64,000 bases of DNA from Kingella pumchi (GCF_022288825.1 NZ_JAKOOW010000078.1:1-64000); one strand, 5' to 3'; counted from the first letter of the stretch, positions 11,522 through 20,653 are shown. Notes: generated by a model not told the origin, from the letters alone. Program-made: numbers and translations.

Positions 11522-12048
11522 CAAGGTTCGCCAAAACTGCTGTCTTCCATATCGCCGCCCGCCCAATCTGCGGGCAGTATGCCCTGCCGCACATAACGGT
11601 GAAACGAGGAATACGGCCAATCTGCCACGTAGGTAACGTATCCGTGTTTGACGGGGTTGATATGGATGTAGTCGATATGGGCGTTTAAATCTTCTTGGCT
11701 GCGGATTTGGTGTTCCCAATAACGCCGCTGCCAAATGCCGCGCTCGTTTTTATGTCTGCGCGACGGGGAAACGGTTTCAGTTTTCGGTAGTGCCTGCGAA
11801 AACTTGGCTTTAATCAGGCGCAGGCGCATCGAGTAGTTTTGGTCGTGTTCGGGTAATTTGACCAGTAGGTGCAGATGGTCAGGCAATACGCACACGGCGG
11901 TGATTTCAAACGGATGCCGCGCTCTGACTTCGGCAAACGCCTGCCGCAGGATGCCGATATGGCGCACCAGCAAATCTTGTTTTCTGTCTTGCAGGGCAAG
12001 TGTGAAAAAATAGCTGCCGCCCGGGGTAAATGCGCGGCGGTATTGCAT
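11518..12048 (-). CDS. REP-associated tyrosine transposase (RAYT)
   Basis: A 176-residue protein of the Y1 / IS200-like HUH superfamily. The HUH motif reads LPDHLHLL (H58, H60) and the catalytic tyrosine is probably Y127 in HIDYIHINP. WQRRYWEHQI is typical of RAYTs. These enzymes cut and move REP single strands and are usually single-copy domesticated genes rather than insertion sequences. REP doublets lie downstream (11338-11521) and a single REP upstream (12110-12132), as expected for a RAYT and its targets. All motifs appear intact. No ribosome site stands out. Confidence 0.93.
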   Translation of the reverse strand: MQYRRAFTPGGSYFFTLALQDRKQDLLVRHIGILRQAFAEVRARHPFEITAVCVLPDHLHLLVKLPEHDQNYSMRLRLIKAKFSQALPKTETVSPSRRHKNERGIWQRRYWEHQIRSQEDLNAHIDYIHINPVKHGYVTYVADWPYSSFHRYVRQGILPADWAGGDMEDSSFGEPW

Positions 12049-12109
12049 GGCCTGCTCCCGTTTATGTTTTCGTTTGGGTTTAACAAGGTAGTAAGTTTGT
12101 GCGTTTGAT

Positions 12110-12132
12110 GTTGGGTTTACAACCCAACCTAC
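12110..12132. repeat. single REP upstream of RAYT
   Basis: GTTGGGTTTACAACCCAACC plus TAC: same sequence as the half-site at 11499-11521 apart from one base, in the same orientation. With the downstream doublets it brackets the transposase gene. Confidence 0.85.
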
Positions 12133-12215
12133 CCTACTTGCCTCCCCAATTTCAAACTACTTTTTCAGGCAGCCTGAAAGTCTTCTACGTTTTCAGGCTG
12201 CCTGTTTTAGCGGTT

Positions 12216-13343
12216 TTACGCTTTGGCCGCTGCCATATTGGCGATAAATTTGTCGAAGAGATAGCCGACATCGTGCGGGCCGGGGCTGGCTTCGGGGTGG
12301 CCTTGGAAGGTGAAGGCGGGGCGGTCGGTCAGTTCGATGCCTTGCAAGGAGCCGTCAAACAGCGAGCGGTGGGTAACGCGGGCGTTGGCGGGCAGGGTGT
12401 CGGCGTCCACTTCAAAGCCGTGGTTTTGGCTGGTAATCATCACGCGGCCGCTATCCAAATCCTGCACGGGGTGGTTGGCGCCGTGGTGGCCGAAGGGCAT
12501 TTTGCGGGTTTTACTGCCGAGCGCGAGTCCCAAAAGCTGGTGGCCGAGGCAGATGCCGAAAAAGGGTTTTCGGCTGTCGAGCACTTGGCGCAGGGCGGTA
12601 ATGGCGTAGTCGCAGGGTTCGGGGTCGCCCGGGCCGTTGGAGAAGAAGATGCCGTCGGGATTGTGGGCAAGGGCTTCGGCGGCGGGGGTTTGCGCGGGGA
12701 CGACGGTTAGGCGGCAGCCGCGCTCGGCAAGCATGCGTAGGATGTTGGTTTTGATGCCGAAGTCGTACACGACAACGTGATAGCGGCTTTCAGGCTGCCT
12801 GAAACCGGCACCGAGCTGCCATACGCCTTCGGTCCATTGGTAAGGCGCGCCGACGGTAACTTCTTTGGCCAGGTCTTTGCCGACCATGCTGCCGAAGGCG
12901 GCGATCAGTTCGCGGGCTTTGTCTTCGGTGGCGTCGCTGCCGGTGAGAATGGCGCCGGCCTGGGCGCCTTTGTCGCGCAGGATGCGGGTGAGACGGCGGG
13001 TGTCGATGTCGGCGATGGCGACGGTTTGGGTGCGGATTAGGTATTCCTGCAGGCTCTCTTGGGCGCGGAAGCTGCTGTGCAAGAGCGGCAGATCGCGGAT
13101 AACCAGGCCGGCGGCATATACTTCGCGGCCTTCGGTGTCTTCGCCGTTGGCGCCGGTGTTGCCGATGTGCGGGTAGGTCAGGGTAACGATCTGCCTGCTG
13201 TAGGATGGGTCGGTAAGGATTTCCTGATAGCCGGTCATCGAGGTGTTGAACACGACTTCGCCGGAGGTCGAACCCGGATGGCCGACAGAGATGCCGCGAA
13301 AGATGCTGCCGTCGGCAAGAACGAGAATGGCGGGGGTGGACAT
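12216..13343 (-). CDS. carA: carbamoyl-phosphate synthase small subunit
   Basis: A 375-residue glutamine amidotransferase subunit that delivers ammonia to CarB. The N-terminal CPSase small domain is followed by a class I GATase with C265 (FFGICLGHQ), H349 and E351 (GHPEASPGPHD). The start at 13343 is preceded by GGAG; a longer frame reads through an uptake sequence. An in-gene uptake core is translated as RQPES (182-186), at the junction between the two domains. carB is about 2.3 kb downstream on the same strand, separated by RAYT and the unknown AT-rich gene. Confidence 0.97.
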   Translation of the reverse strand: MSTPAILVLADGSIFRGISVGHPGSTSGEVVFNTSMTGYQEILTDPSYSRQIVTLTYPHIGNTGANGEDTEGREVYAAGLVIRDLPLLHSSFRAQESLQEYLIRTQTVAIADIDTRRLTRILRDKGAQAGAILTGSDATEDKARELIAAFGSMVGKDLAKEVTVGAPYQWTEGVWQLGAGFRQPESRYHVVVYDFGIKTNILRMLAERGCRLTVVPAQTPAAEALAHNPDGIFFSNGPGDPEPCDYAITALRQVLDSRKPFFGICLGHQLLGLALGSKTRKMPFGHHGANHPVQDLDSGRVMITSQNHGFEVDADTLPANARVTHRSLFDGSLQGIELTDRPAFTFQGHPEASPGPHDVGYLFDKFIANMAAAKA

Positions 13344-13594
13344 GGGTGGCTCCTGTGATGGGTCGGAAGGCGCGGTCGGCCTGCAAGAATGGGTGTGTGT
13401 TTCGCTGTGAAGGCAGCCTGAAAAGCTTTCAGGCTGCCTGAAGTGTTCTGGAAACCTGTTCAAAAAAAAGCACGCGCACAACTGCTAAGCGGCTGTGTGA
13501 CGTGCTTCTGTACGCGGCGGATTCCCTGCCGCAGAAAGCAGCGCATTCTACGTCAAAACCTGCCTGCTTTCAAGTTGGCGGCGGGCGGGCGCGG

Positions 13595-15262
13595 CTATTC
13601 GAACAGGGCGCAGGTGCCGTCTTCGGCGCAGTTGGTGCGGCGGTAAAGGCGGATCAGGCGGGTCGTGGACGAGTCGTGTTCGGCCGGCTCGATGGCGCCG
13701 GTGAGCTCGCCGAGTATGGTTTTGGCCAGCTGCTTGCCCAGTTCCACCCCCCATTGGTCGAAACTGTTGATGCCCCAAACCACGCCCTGCACGAAGACTT
13801 TGTGTTCGTAAAGCGCGATCAGGCTGCCCATATTGCGCGGGTCGATGCGGTCGGTCAGGATGATGTTGCTGGGGCGGTTGCCGTCGAACACTTTGTGCGG
13901 CAGCAGCTCGGCGATTTCGTTTTCAGGCTGCCCCTGCGCTTGGAGTTCGGCGCGCACTTGGGCGGCGGTTTTGCCCTGCATCAGCGCTTCGGCTTGGGCG
14001 AATACGTTGGAGAGCAGGATTTCGTGGTGGCCGGGCAGGTTGCTGCGTTTTTCCAAGCTGGCAATCAGATCGACCGGCACCAGCTGGGTGCCCTGGTGCA
14101 GCATTTGGAAAAAAGCGTGCTGGCCGTTGATGCCCGACTCGCCCCACAGCACGGGGCCGGTGCCGGCGCGCACGCGGCCGCCGTCGAGCCGCACCTGTTT
14201 ACCATTGGATTCCATATCGAGCTGGCGTAGGAATTTGGGCAGCAGGTGCAGGTGGTAGTCGTAAGGGGCGACCACGCAGCTGCCGCTGCGGTAAAAGTCG
14301 ATATACCAGATGCCCAGCAGCGCCAGCACCACCGGCATATTCTGCGCCAGCGGCGCGGTGGCGAAATGGCGGTCCATCAGGTGGGCGCCTTCGAGCATGT
14401 CGATAAAGTTTTCTTCGCCCAGATACAGCATGATCGGCAGGCCGATGGCCGACCACAGGCTGTAGCGGCCGCCTACCCAGTCCCAAAACTCAAACATATG
14501 CGCCGGATCGATGCCAAATTCCGCCACCGCCTGACGGTTGGTGGAAACGGCAACGAAATGGCGGGCGATGTCCGCTTCGCCGGCTTCGCGCAGAAACCAG
14601 GCGCGGGCGGTGCGGGCGTTGGTGATGGTTTCCTGGGTGGTAAAGGTTTTCGACGCGATCACAAACAGCGTGGTTTCGGGGCGCACCTTATCGAGCACGT
14701 CGCGCAGCTGGGCGCCGTCCACGGTGGAAACAAAGTGCATGTTCAGCCGCGGCGAGCCGTAGGGCGCGAGCGCCGAACACATCATCAGCGGCCCCAAATC
14801 CGAGCCGCCGATGCCGATATTGACCACGTCGGTAATCATCTGGCGGGTATAGCCCAGCCATTGGCCGCTGCGCACCGCGCGGGCGAAATCGCCCATCTGC
14901 GAAAGCACTGCGCGCACTTTGGGCATCACGTCTTCGCCGTCCACCACCACCGGCGCGTCCGACAGATTGCGCAGCGCGGTGTGCAGCGCGGCACGGTGTT
15001 CGCTGCGGTTGATTTTTTCGCCGGCAAACATCGCGGCGATTTTTTCCGGCAGACGGCATTCTTCGGCCAGCGCCACCAAATCGTTCATCACGCGGTCGGT
15101 GATGCGGTTTTTCGAGTAGTCCAGCCGGATGCCGCCGGCTTCCAGCCAGTAGCGCTCGGCGCGGCCGGGGTCCTGGCGGAACAAATCGCGCATATGCAGG
15201 TGGCGGGTGGCTTCAAAGTCTTGCTGCAGCCGCTGCCAGGCGGGCAGGTCGATAGGGTACAT
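13595..15262 (-). CDS. pgi: glucose-6-phosphate isomerase
   Basis: A 555-residue protein (E. coli Pgi 549) with the two SIS-type sugar isomerase domains; GIGGSDLGP and GGRYSLWSAIG are signature stretches. It interconverts glucose 6-phosphate and fructose 6-phosphate. The ATG at 15262 is chosen over an upstream TTG because GGAG lies at a normal distance from it. It is the last gene of the hexR-pgi part of the sugar cluster, with an uptake hairpin in between. Confidence 0.97.
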   Translation of the reverse strand: MYPIDLPAWQRLQQDFEATRHLHMRDLFRQDPGRAERYWLEAGGIRLDYSKNRITDRVMNDLVALAEECRLPEKIAAMFAGEKINRSEHRAALHTALRNLSDAPVVVDGEDVMPKVRAVLSQMGDFARAVRSGQWLGYTRQMITDVVNIGIGGSDLGPLMMCSALAPYGSPRLNMHFVSTVDGAQLRDVLDKVRPETTLFVIASKTFTTQETITNARTARAWFLREAGEADIARHFVAVSTNRQAVAEFGIDPAHMFEFWDWVGGRYSLWSAIGLPIMLYLGEENFIDMLEGAHLMDRHFATAPLAQNMPVVLALLGIWYIDFYRSGSCVVAPYDYHLHLLPKFLRQLDMESNGKQVRLDGGRVRAGTGPVLWGESGINGQHAFFQMLHQGTQLVPVDLIASLEKRSNLPGHHEILLSNVFAQAEALMQGKTAAQVRAELQAQGQPENEIAELLPHKVFDGNRPSNIILTDRIDPRNMGSLIALYEHKVFVQGVVWGINSFDQWGVELGKQLAKTILGELTGAIEPAEHDSSTTRLIRLYRRTNCAEDGTCALFE

Positions 15263-15313
15263 AGTCGGCTCCAAACGGGTTTTACCCTTAGGGGCAATGG
15301 AAAAACGGCATAA

Positions 15314-15362
15314 GGCTTTTCAGGCTGCCTTTGCCCTGTGCCGGCAGGCAGCCTGAAAAGCC
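15314..15362 (-). terminator. uptake hairpin between hexR and pgi
   Basis: GGCTTTTCAGGCTGCCT (15314-15330) and AGGCAGCCTGAAAAGCC (15346-15362) are perfect inverted arms of 17 bases. It may reduce read-through from hexR into pgi. Confidence 0.6.
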
Positions 15363-15366
15363 GTTT

Positions 15367-16215
15367 TCATTCTTCGGCGGCACCGGCGCGGTGCGCCTCC
15401 ACGCTGCGCTTGCCTTTGGCCAGGCTGCTGCTGGCGGCCTCGCCCAGCCGCAGCGCCAGCGAAATCACCAGAATGTCGATTACCGCCAGATGCAAAAGGC
15501 GCGACACCATCGGCGTGTACAGCCGGCCGTCTTCGCGCGAAGGCACCGCCAGCAGGCAGTCGGCCTGTTCGGCCAGCGGGCTGCCCGGGCGGGTCAGGCC
15601 GATAATTACGCAGCCGTTGTTTTTGGCGATTTCCACCGCTTCGAGCACCTCGCGCGACAGGCCGGAATTGGACACCGCCACCAGCACGTCCTGCGGGCTG
15701 AGCACCGACGCGGCCATCAGCTGGATATGGCTGTCCACATAGGCGACGGTGGAAATGCCGAAGCGGAAAAACTTGTGCTGCGCATCCTGCGCGACAATGC
15801 CGGAATTGCCGACGCCGTAAAACTCCACCCGCCGCGCCGCCGCCAGCAGCGACACCGCGCGCTCCACTTCAGCGTCGTCCAGGCTGCCGCGCAAGCCGAG
15901 CATGGCGGCGGCGGTGTTGGACAGCACTTTTTCGCGCACGGCGGCAACGTTGTCGTCGATGTTCAGCTCTTCATGCACATAGGGCAGGCCGTTGTGGCTG
16001 GTGGCGGCCGACAGTGCGAGCTTGAACTGCGGCAGGCCGTCGTAACCCAGGCTGCGGCAAAAGCGGATCACCGTGGGCTGGCTCACTTGGGCGCGGGCGG
16101 CGATTTCCGCCACCGGCGACTGCACAAACCATTTGGGCTCGGCCAGCACATATTCGCCGACTTTGCGTTCGGCTTTGGAAAGGGTGTCGAGTTGGCGGCT
16201 GATGGTGGCAAGCAT
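15367..16215 (-). CDS. hexR: HexR-type transcriptional regulator (RpiR family)
   Basis: A 282-residue RpiR-family regulator. The N-terminal helix-turn-helix is seen at about residues 20-70 (AQVSQPTVIRFCRSLGYDG), and a SIS sugar-phosphate binding domain at about 120-255 (FYGVGNSGIVAQDA, VAVSNSG). HexR controls zwf and glucose catabolic genes in response to 2-keto-3-deoxy-6-phosphogluconate, and the neighbourhood zwf-pgl-glk-pgi fits. I could not identify a HexR operator upstream of zwf or pgi. Confidence 0.93.
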   Translation of the reverse strand: MLATISRQLDTLSKAERKVGEYVLAEPKWFVQSPVAEIAARAQVSQPTVIRFCRSLGYDGLPQFKLALSAATSHNGLPYVHEELNIDDNVAAVREKVLSNTAAAMLGLRGSLDDAEVERAVSLLAAARRVEFYGVGNSGIVAQDAQHKFFRFGISTVAYVDSHIQLMAASVLSPQDVLVAVSNSGLSREVLEAVEIAKNNGCVIIGLTRPGSPLAEQADCLLAVPSREDGRLYTPMVSRLLHLAVIDILVISLALRLGEAASSSLAKGKRSVEAHRAGAAEE

Positions 16216-16553
16216 GGGAAACTCCGTATCGTGGCGGTAGCGGGCGGCTTTCAGGCAGCCTGAAAGGCAAAAAACGGGCGGCGCGGTTTTTCAGGCTGCT
16301 TTTGGGCTATGGAGCGCGGCGGGTGCGGCAAAACGCGGATGCCGCATTGCGGCGCGTGTTTCGGTGCGCGGGGCGCACCCTATGGCGCTTTGGCGAAACG
16401 GGCACATCGGTGCGAAACGGACGGCGGGCAGGGTTTCGCATTTTCAGGCTGCTTTGGTGTTTCGGCTGTAGGGTGCGCCCCGTGCACCGCAAACCGGCGC
16501 TGCCTGATTCCTTTCGCCCTATCCCGAATCTGCAAAAAGCAGCCTGAAAACAT
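16216..16553. repeat. noncoding spacer with REP-like inverted pair
   Basis: No gene is seen. GGTGCGCGGGGCGCACCCTA (16363-16382) and TGTAGGGTGCGCCCCGTGCA (16467-16486) are inverted relatives of the repeat at 42598-42685. Uptake copies flank them (16252-16264, 16440-16452, about 16538-16550). The stretch lies between nudE and hexR. Confidence 0.7.
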
Positions 16554-17114
16554 TTAGCGCTTGGCGAGCAGGCGTTGCAGCAGAAACAGCGCGGCCAGCG
16601 TGCGCGAATCGCCGGTGGCGGGGTTGTCGAGAATTTCGTCTAGGCGCGACAGCGGCAGCGGGTGCAGGATTAGCGGTTCGGGTTCGTCGCCTTCCAGTTG
16701 CGACGGGTACAGGTCTTCGGCCAGGAAAACGTGCATCGGGCTGTACATGTGGCTGGGCGAAGAATACAGCACGCGCAGCGGTTTCAGGCTGCGGGCGGCC
16801 ATGCCGATTTCTTCCTGCAATTCGCGATTGGCGGCCTGCTCGGGCGTTTCGCCCTCGTCTATCAGGCCTTTGGGCAGCGTCAGCTCGTAGCGCTCGGTGC
16901 CGACGGCGTATTCGCGGATCATCATCAGGCTGCCTTCGTGCAGCGCCAGCACCATCACCGCCGGCCGGCGCGCGGGGGTCAGCCGCTCGTAGGTGCGCTC
17001 GGTGCCGTTGGCAAAACGCAGATCAACCGCCTGCACTTGGAAAATGCGGGTTTGGGCGGCGGTGCGTACCGCCAGGATTTCGGGTTTGCCGCGTTCGCTG
17101 TCGAAAGCCGCCAT
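16554..17114 (-). CDS. nudE: ADP compounds hydrolase NudE (Nudix)
   Basis: A 186-residue Nudix hydrolase. The Nudix box is complete: G83-x5-E89-x7-R97-E98-L-x-E101-E102-x-G104. The N-terminal beta domain and length match NudE, which cleaves ADP-ribose, NADH and related ADP compounds. It lies between glk and hexR on the same strand, so it may be transcribed with the sugar genes. The uptake hairpin at 17135-17167 separates it from glk. Confidence 0.92.
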   Translation of the reverse strand: MAAFDSERGKPEILAVRTAAQTRIFQVQAVDLRFANGTERTYERLTPARRPAVMVLALHEGSLMMIREYAVGTERYELTLPKGLIDEGETPEQAANRELQEEIGMAARSLKPLRVLYSSPSHMYSPMHVFLAEDLYPSQLEGDEPEPLILHPLPLSRLDEILDNPATGDSRTLAALFLLQRLLAKR

Positions 17115-17134
17115 ACGATGTCCTCTCTTCGATG

Positions 17135-17167
17135 GCAGGCAGCCTGAAAGGTTTTCAGGCTGCCTGC
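17135..17167 (-). terminator. uptake hairpin overlapping the glk stop
   Basis: GCAGGCAGCCTGAAA (17135-17149) pairs with TTTCAGGCTGCCTGC (17153-17167). The glk stop codon (17155-17157) is inside the stem. Confidence 0.6.
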
Positions 17168-18135
17168 AGATGGTTGTCCAGCGCCACCGCCGCGCCGCTG
17201 ATGCCGGGGTGTTTGCTCAGCACCACATATACCGGAATCGCCGCCAGATAGGCGTCGAAGCGGCCTTTGCTCTCGAAGCGGTTGCGAAAGGGCGACTGGC
17301 GGAAGTAGTCGATAAAGCGCGGAACGATGCCGCCGCACAGGTACACGCCGCCGCGCGCGCCTAAAGTGAGCGCCAGATTGGACGACACGGTGCCGAGCAT
17401 GGCGCAGAAAATGTCGAGCGTCAGCCGGCACAGCGGCGACGAGCCGCTTAGGGCGCGTTCGCTGATTTCGGCGGCGGTCAGATCCTGCCGGCGCGCGCCT
17501 TCGCGCTCGGCCAGCGCTTCGTAAATCAGCACCAGTCCAGCGCCGCTGAGAAAGCGCTCGGCGGAAACGTGGCCGTAGCGCTGTTTGGCATACTGCCAGA
17601 CTGCCATTTCCGCATCGTCGAAAGGCGGAAAGCTGGTGTGGCCGCCTTCGCCGGCCAGCGGCACATAGCCGGCGGGCGACGGAATCAGCCCGCTCACGCC
17701 CAAGCCGGTGCCCGGGCCGATAACCGCCTTGGGCGCGCCTTCCACCGGCGCCAGCCCGCCCACCTGCAGCAACTCTTCGCTGGGTGTGCGGGTAATGGCC
17801 AGCGCCTGCGCGGTGAAATCGTTGAGAAACAGCAGGGTTTCCAGATGCAGCGCCTGGCGGGTGGTTTCGATGGAAAACGCCCAATGGTGGTTGGTCATCT
17901 GCACCCAATCGCCGACGATTGGGTTGGCAATCGCCACCGCGGCGTGGCGCACGGCGGAAATATCGTGGCGGCGCAGAAATTCTTTCACCGCATCGACCAG
18001 CGTGTTGTAGTCGTTGCAGGCGAGCACTTCGACGAATTTGAACTGCTGCGGCGCGATTTCCAGCGCGAAGCGGGCGTTGGTGCCGCCGATATCGGCCACC
18101 AGCCGCGGATAGGTGTCAGGGGTGGGTGATGACAT
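17155..18135 (-). CDS. glk: glucokinase
   Basis: A 326-residue bacterial glucokinase. VADIGGTNARFAL near the N-terminus is the phosphate 1 motif, GPGTGLGVSGL the ATP-binding stretch, and EGGHTSFPP a conserved sugar-site loop. It phosphorylates glucose to glucose 6-phosphate. The start overlaps the end of pgl by 20 bases, indicating translational coupling. The final residues LQAA and the stop come from an uptake sequence. Confidence 0.97.
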   Translation of the reverse strand: MSSPTPDTYPRLVADIGGTNARFALEIAPQQFKFVEVLACNDYNTLVDAVKEFLRRHDISAVRHAAVAIANPIVGDWVQMTNHHWAFSIETTRQALHLETLLFLNDFTAQALAITRTPSEELLQVGGLAPVEGAPKAVIGPGTGLGVSGLIPSPAGYVPLAGEGGHTSFPPFDDAEMAVWQYAKQRYGHVSAERFLSGAGLVLIYEALAEREGARRQDLTAAEISERALSGSSPLCRLTLDIFCAMLGTVSSNLALTLGARGGVYLCGGIVPRFIDYFRQSPFRNRFESKGRFDAYLAAIPVYVVLSKHPGISGAAVALDNHLQAA

Positions 18136-18814
18136 GGCAGTCTGCCTTTGCGGAATGAAGGACGAAGCTGACCGGCAGTTCGGGATCGACGCCCTGCTCG
18201 GCCTGCTGCAGCACGCGCAGCTTGTCGCCGCCGCCCAGCGCCAGATAGCAGTGCGGCGTGCGCTCGATGGCCGCCAGCGTCAGCGTGATGCGCTCGTGCG
18301 GCGCGGTTTGAGGGCTGGTAACGGCCAGCGGCTGCGGATTATCGGCGGCCAGCGCTTGCGCCAGCTGCGGCGCCTGCGGAAACAGGCTGGCGGTGTGGCC
18401 GTCGCCGCCCATGCCCAGCACCAGCACATCGGGCTGTTTGAACTGCGACAGCGCGAAAGCCAGCGCCTGCTCGTGGTTTTTCAGGCTGCCCTCGTCGGCA
18501 TTATCGGCCACCAGCGGCAGCCATTGCGCGGCGGCGGCGCGGTTTTGCCGCAGATGGTGGCGCACCAGTGCGGTATTGCTGTCGGTGTGATCGGTCGGCA
18601 CCAGCCGCTCGTCCACCAGCGTCAGAGCAACGCGCGCCCAGTCGAGATCGGTGCGGCTGAGTATTTCAAAAAACGCCACTGGCGATTTGCCGCCGGATAC
18701 CGCCAGCACGGCCTGCGGCGATTCCGCCAGCACGCGGCGCAAATCGGCGGCCACGGCATCGGCCAGCGTTTGCGCCGCTGCTTGGGCGTCGGCGGTTTCG
18801 GTGATACGGAACAT
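18116..18814 (-). CDS. pgl: 6-phosphogluconolactonase
   Basis: A 232-residue DevB/Pgl-type lactonase. LAVSGGKSPVAFFEIL, LTLVDERLVP and LGMGGDGHTASLFP are family signatures. It hydrolyses 6-phosphogluconolactone made by Zwf. Start 18814 is preceded by GGAG; the longer frame is an uptake-sequence read-through. It lies between zwf and glk and overlaps glk. An uptake core inside the gene is read as GSLK. Confidence 0.96.
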   Translation of the reverse strand: MFRITETADAQAAAQTLADAVAADLRRVLAESPQAVLAVSGGKSPVAFFEILSRTDLDWARVALTLVDERLVPTDHTDSNTALVRHHLRQNRAAAAQWLPLVADNADEGSLKNHEQALAFALSQFKQPDVLVLGMGGDGHTASLFPQAPQLAQALAADNPQPLAVTSPQTAPHERITLTLAAIERTPHCYLALGGGDKLRVLQQAEQGVDPELPVSFVLHSAKADCHVITHP

Positions 18815-19046
18815 GGGATTTTCTCCGGCAGGCTGCGGCAGGCAGCCTGAAAAAGCGATACGGCAGGGCAGACAGTCTTTCAGGCTGCCTGTCGCGAATG
18901 GGGAGCGGATGACCGCGGCAGGCAGCCTGAAACGTAAAAGCAAGCGCCATGCGTTTGGTGCTTGGGCTGTAGGGCAGGGCGTTTTTCAGGCAGCCTGAAA
19001 ACGCTGCGGGCAGCCTGAAAGCCGCCGCGCGTTTGGAACAGACGTT

Positions 19047-20468
19047 TCAGGCTGCTTCCGACCAGCGGTTGCCGTCGCGCGCGGGCAGCTCGTCGGCGGC
19101 CTGCGGCCCCCAGCTGCCGGCGGGATAGTCGTAAAGCGGCACGCTGTCAGCCGCCCAGTTTTGCAGCAGCGGCTCGAGCCACGCCCACACGGTTTCGGCT
19201 TCGTCGCGGCGGACAAACAATTCCTGCCGGCCGGCAATCACTTCGCGCAGCAGCAGCTCGTAAGCGTCGGCACGGCGGCCGGCGGCAGCCTGCGCCAGAT
19301 CGAGCGTCATCTCGGCGGCGGTGGTTTTGCTGCTGCCGGGCGCTTTCACCTGCAGCGACAGCGACACGGTTTCCTGCGGCTGCAGGCTGATCAGCAGGCG
19401 GTTGGCGCTGCCGCCGAAAGCGCCGGCTGCCGCTTTGAAGTTGAGCACGATGCGGGCGCTGCGCTCGGCCATGCGCTTGCCGGTACGCAGGTAAAACGGC
19501 ACGCCCGCCCAGCGCGGGTTGTCGATTTCCAGCCGCAGCGCGGCAAAGGTTTCGGTGCGGCTCTCGGGCGGGACTTTGGACTCTTGGCGGTAGCCTTTCA
19601 GGCTGCCTTGCGCGGCGTATTGGCCGCGGACGCTGCCGGCGGCGGCATCGTCGCGGCTCATCGGTTTGAGCGACTGCAACAAGGCGAGTTTGGCGGCGTG
19701 GATGCCTTGGGCATCGGCGGCTGCCGGCGCTTCCATCGCGGTGTAGCACAGCATCTGCATGATGTGGTTTTGCAGCATGTCGCGCAGGGCGCCGGCGCCG
19801 TCATAAAAGCCGCCGCGCTCTTCCACGCCCAGCGTTTCGGCGGCGGTGATTTCCACCGAGCGCACATAATCGCGGTTCCACAAAGGCTCGAACACCGTAT
19901 TGCCAAAACGCAGCGGCAGCAGGTTTTGCAAGCTTTCTTTGCCTAAATAATGGTCGATGCGGTAAATCTGGTTTTCGCCGAAATGGCGGCCGACGGCTTC
20001 GCTGATGGCGCGGGCGGACGAAAGGTCGGTGCCCAGCGGTTTTTCCAGCACGATGCGCACCTGTGGCGTATTGAGTCCGACCGCGGCCAGATTGGCGCAG
20101 GCGTCGGCGAAAAATTCGGGCGCGGTGGAAAGATAGACGACAACGCTTGCCGCCTGCCGCCGCTGCACGGTTTGCGCCAGCGCGTCGAAGTCGGCACGGC
20201 GGGTGATGTCGAGCCTGAGATAGACGATGCGGCGGGTGAATGCCGCCCATTGCGCTTCATCAAACGCGGTTTTGATGTGGATTTTGGCTTCGGCGTCCGT
20301 TTTGGCGACAAAGCCTGCGGTATCCAGATCGCTGCGCCCCAGCGCGATAATCCGCCCGTCGGGATGCAGCTCGCCCGCGGCGTGCGCCTGATAGAGTGCG
20401 GGCAGCAGTTTGCGCATCGACAAATCGCCGGTGGCGCCGAATAAAACCATATCGAAATCGGGCGGCAT
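19047..20468 (-). CDS. zwf: glucose-6-phosphate dehydrogenase
   Basis: A 473-residue protein. FGATGDLSMRKLLPAL is the NADP-binding motif and RIDHYLGKE the substrate-binding active site. It oxidises glucose 6-phosphate and feeds both pentose phosphate and Entner-Doudoroff routes. It is the first gene of zwf-pgl-glk. The ATG at 20468 is chosen because the conserved N-terminus begins there. The C-terminus SEAA-stop is supplied by an uptake sequence, and another is read as GSLK near residue 295. Confidence 0.97.
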   Translation of the reverse strand: MPPDFDMVLFGATGDLSMRKLLPALYQAHAAGELHPDGRIIALGRSDLDTAGFVAKTDAEAKIHIKTAFDEAQWAAFTRRIVYLRLDITRRADFDALAQTVQRRQAASVVVYLSTAPEFFADACANLAAVGLNTPQVRIVLEKPLGTDLSSARAISEAVGRHFGENQIYRIDHYLGKESLQNLLPLRFGNTVFEPLWNRDYVRSVEITAAETLGVEERGGFYDGAGALRDMLQNHIMQMLCYTAMEAPAAADAQGIHAAKLALLQSLKPMSRDDAAAGSVRGQYAAQGSLKGYRQESKVPPESRTETFAALRLEIDNPRWAGVPFYLRTGKRMAERSARIVLNFKAAAGAFGGSANRLLISLQPQETVSLSLQVKAPGSSKTTAAEMTLDLAQAAAGRRADAYELLLREVIAGRQELFVRRDEAETVWAWLEPLLQNWAADSVPLYDYPAGSWGPQAADELPARDGNRWSEAA

Positions 20469-20647
20469 AACAATCCTTTGAAACCGTTTCAGGCTGCCTG
20501 AAATGCGCGGCACTCTGGCGGCGCGGCGGCGGGGAAAACGCGCCGCAACAGGCGGCGCGGTACACGGACGGCGGCAAAATGCTACACGCGCCGGCAGGGT
20601 TTGTCCATGCGCGGGCAGCCTGAAAAGACTGCGGGCGGGTTCTACTA

Positions 20648-20653
20648 TATAAT
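20648..20653 (+). promoter_or_regulatory. -10 element for the ZipA-like gene
   Basis: A perfect TATAAT lies 38 bases before the ATG at 20691. The matching -35 is weak (near 20625), overlapping an uptake sequence. Confidence 0.6.

Noticed and set aside
11518..12048. Insertion sequence of the IS200/IS605 family
   Set aside because: Length, WQRRYWEHQI motif and flanking REP doublets indicate a RAYT; IS200 ends are not seen.
12216..13481. Longer carA start at 13481
   Set aside because: The extra 46 residues read through an inverted uptake pair, and the conserved protein starts at 13343 with a ribosome site.
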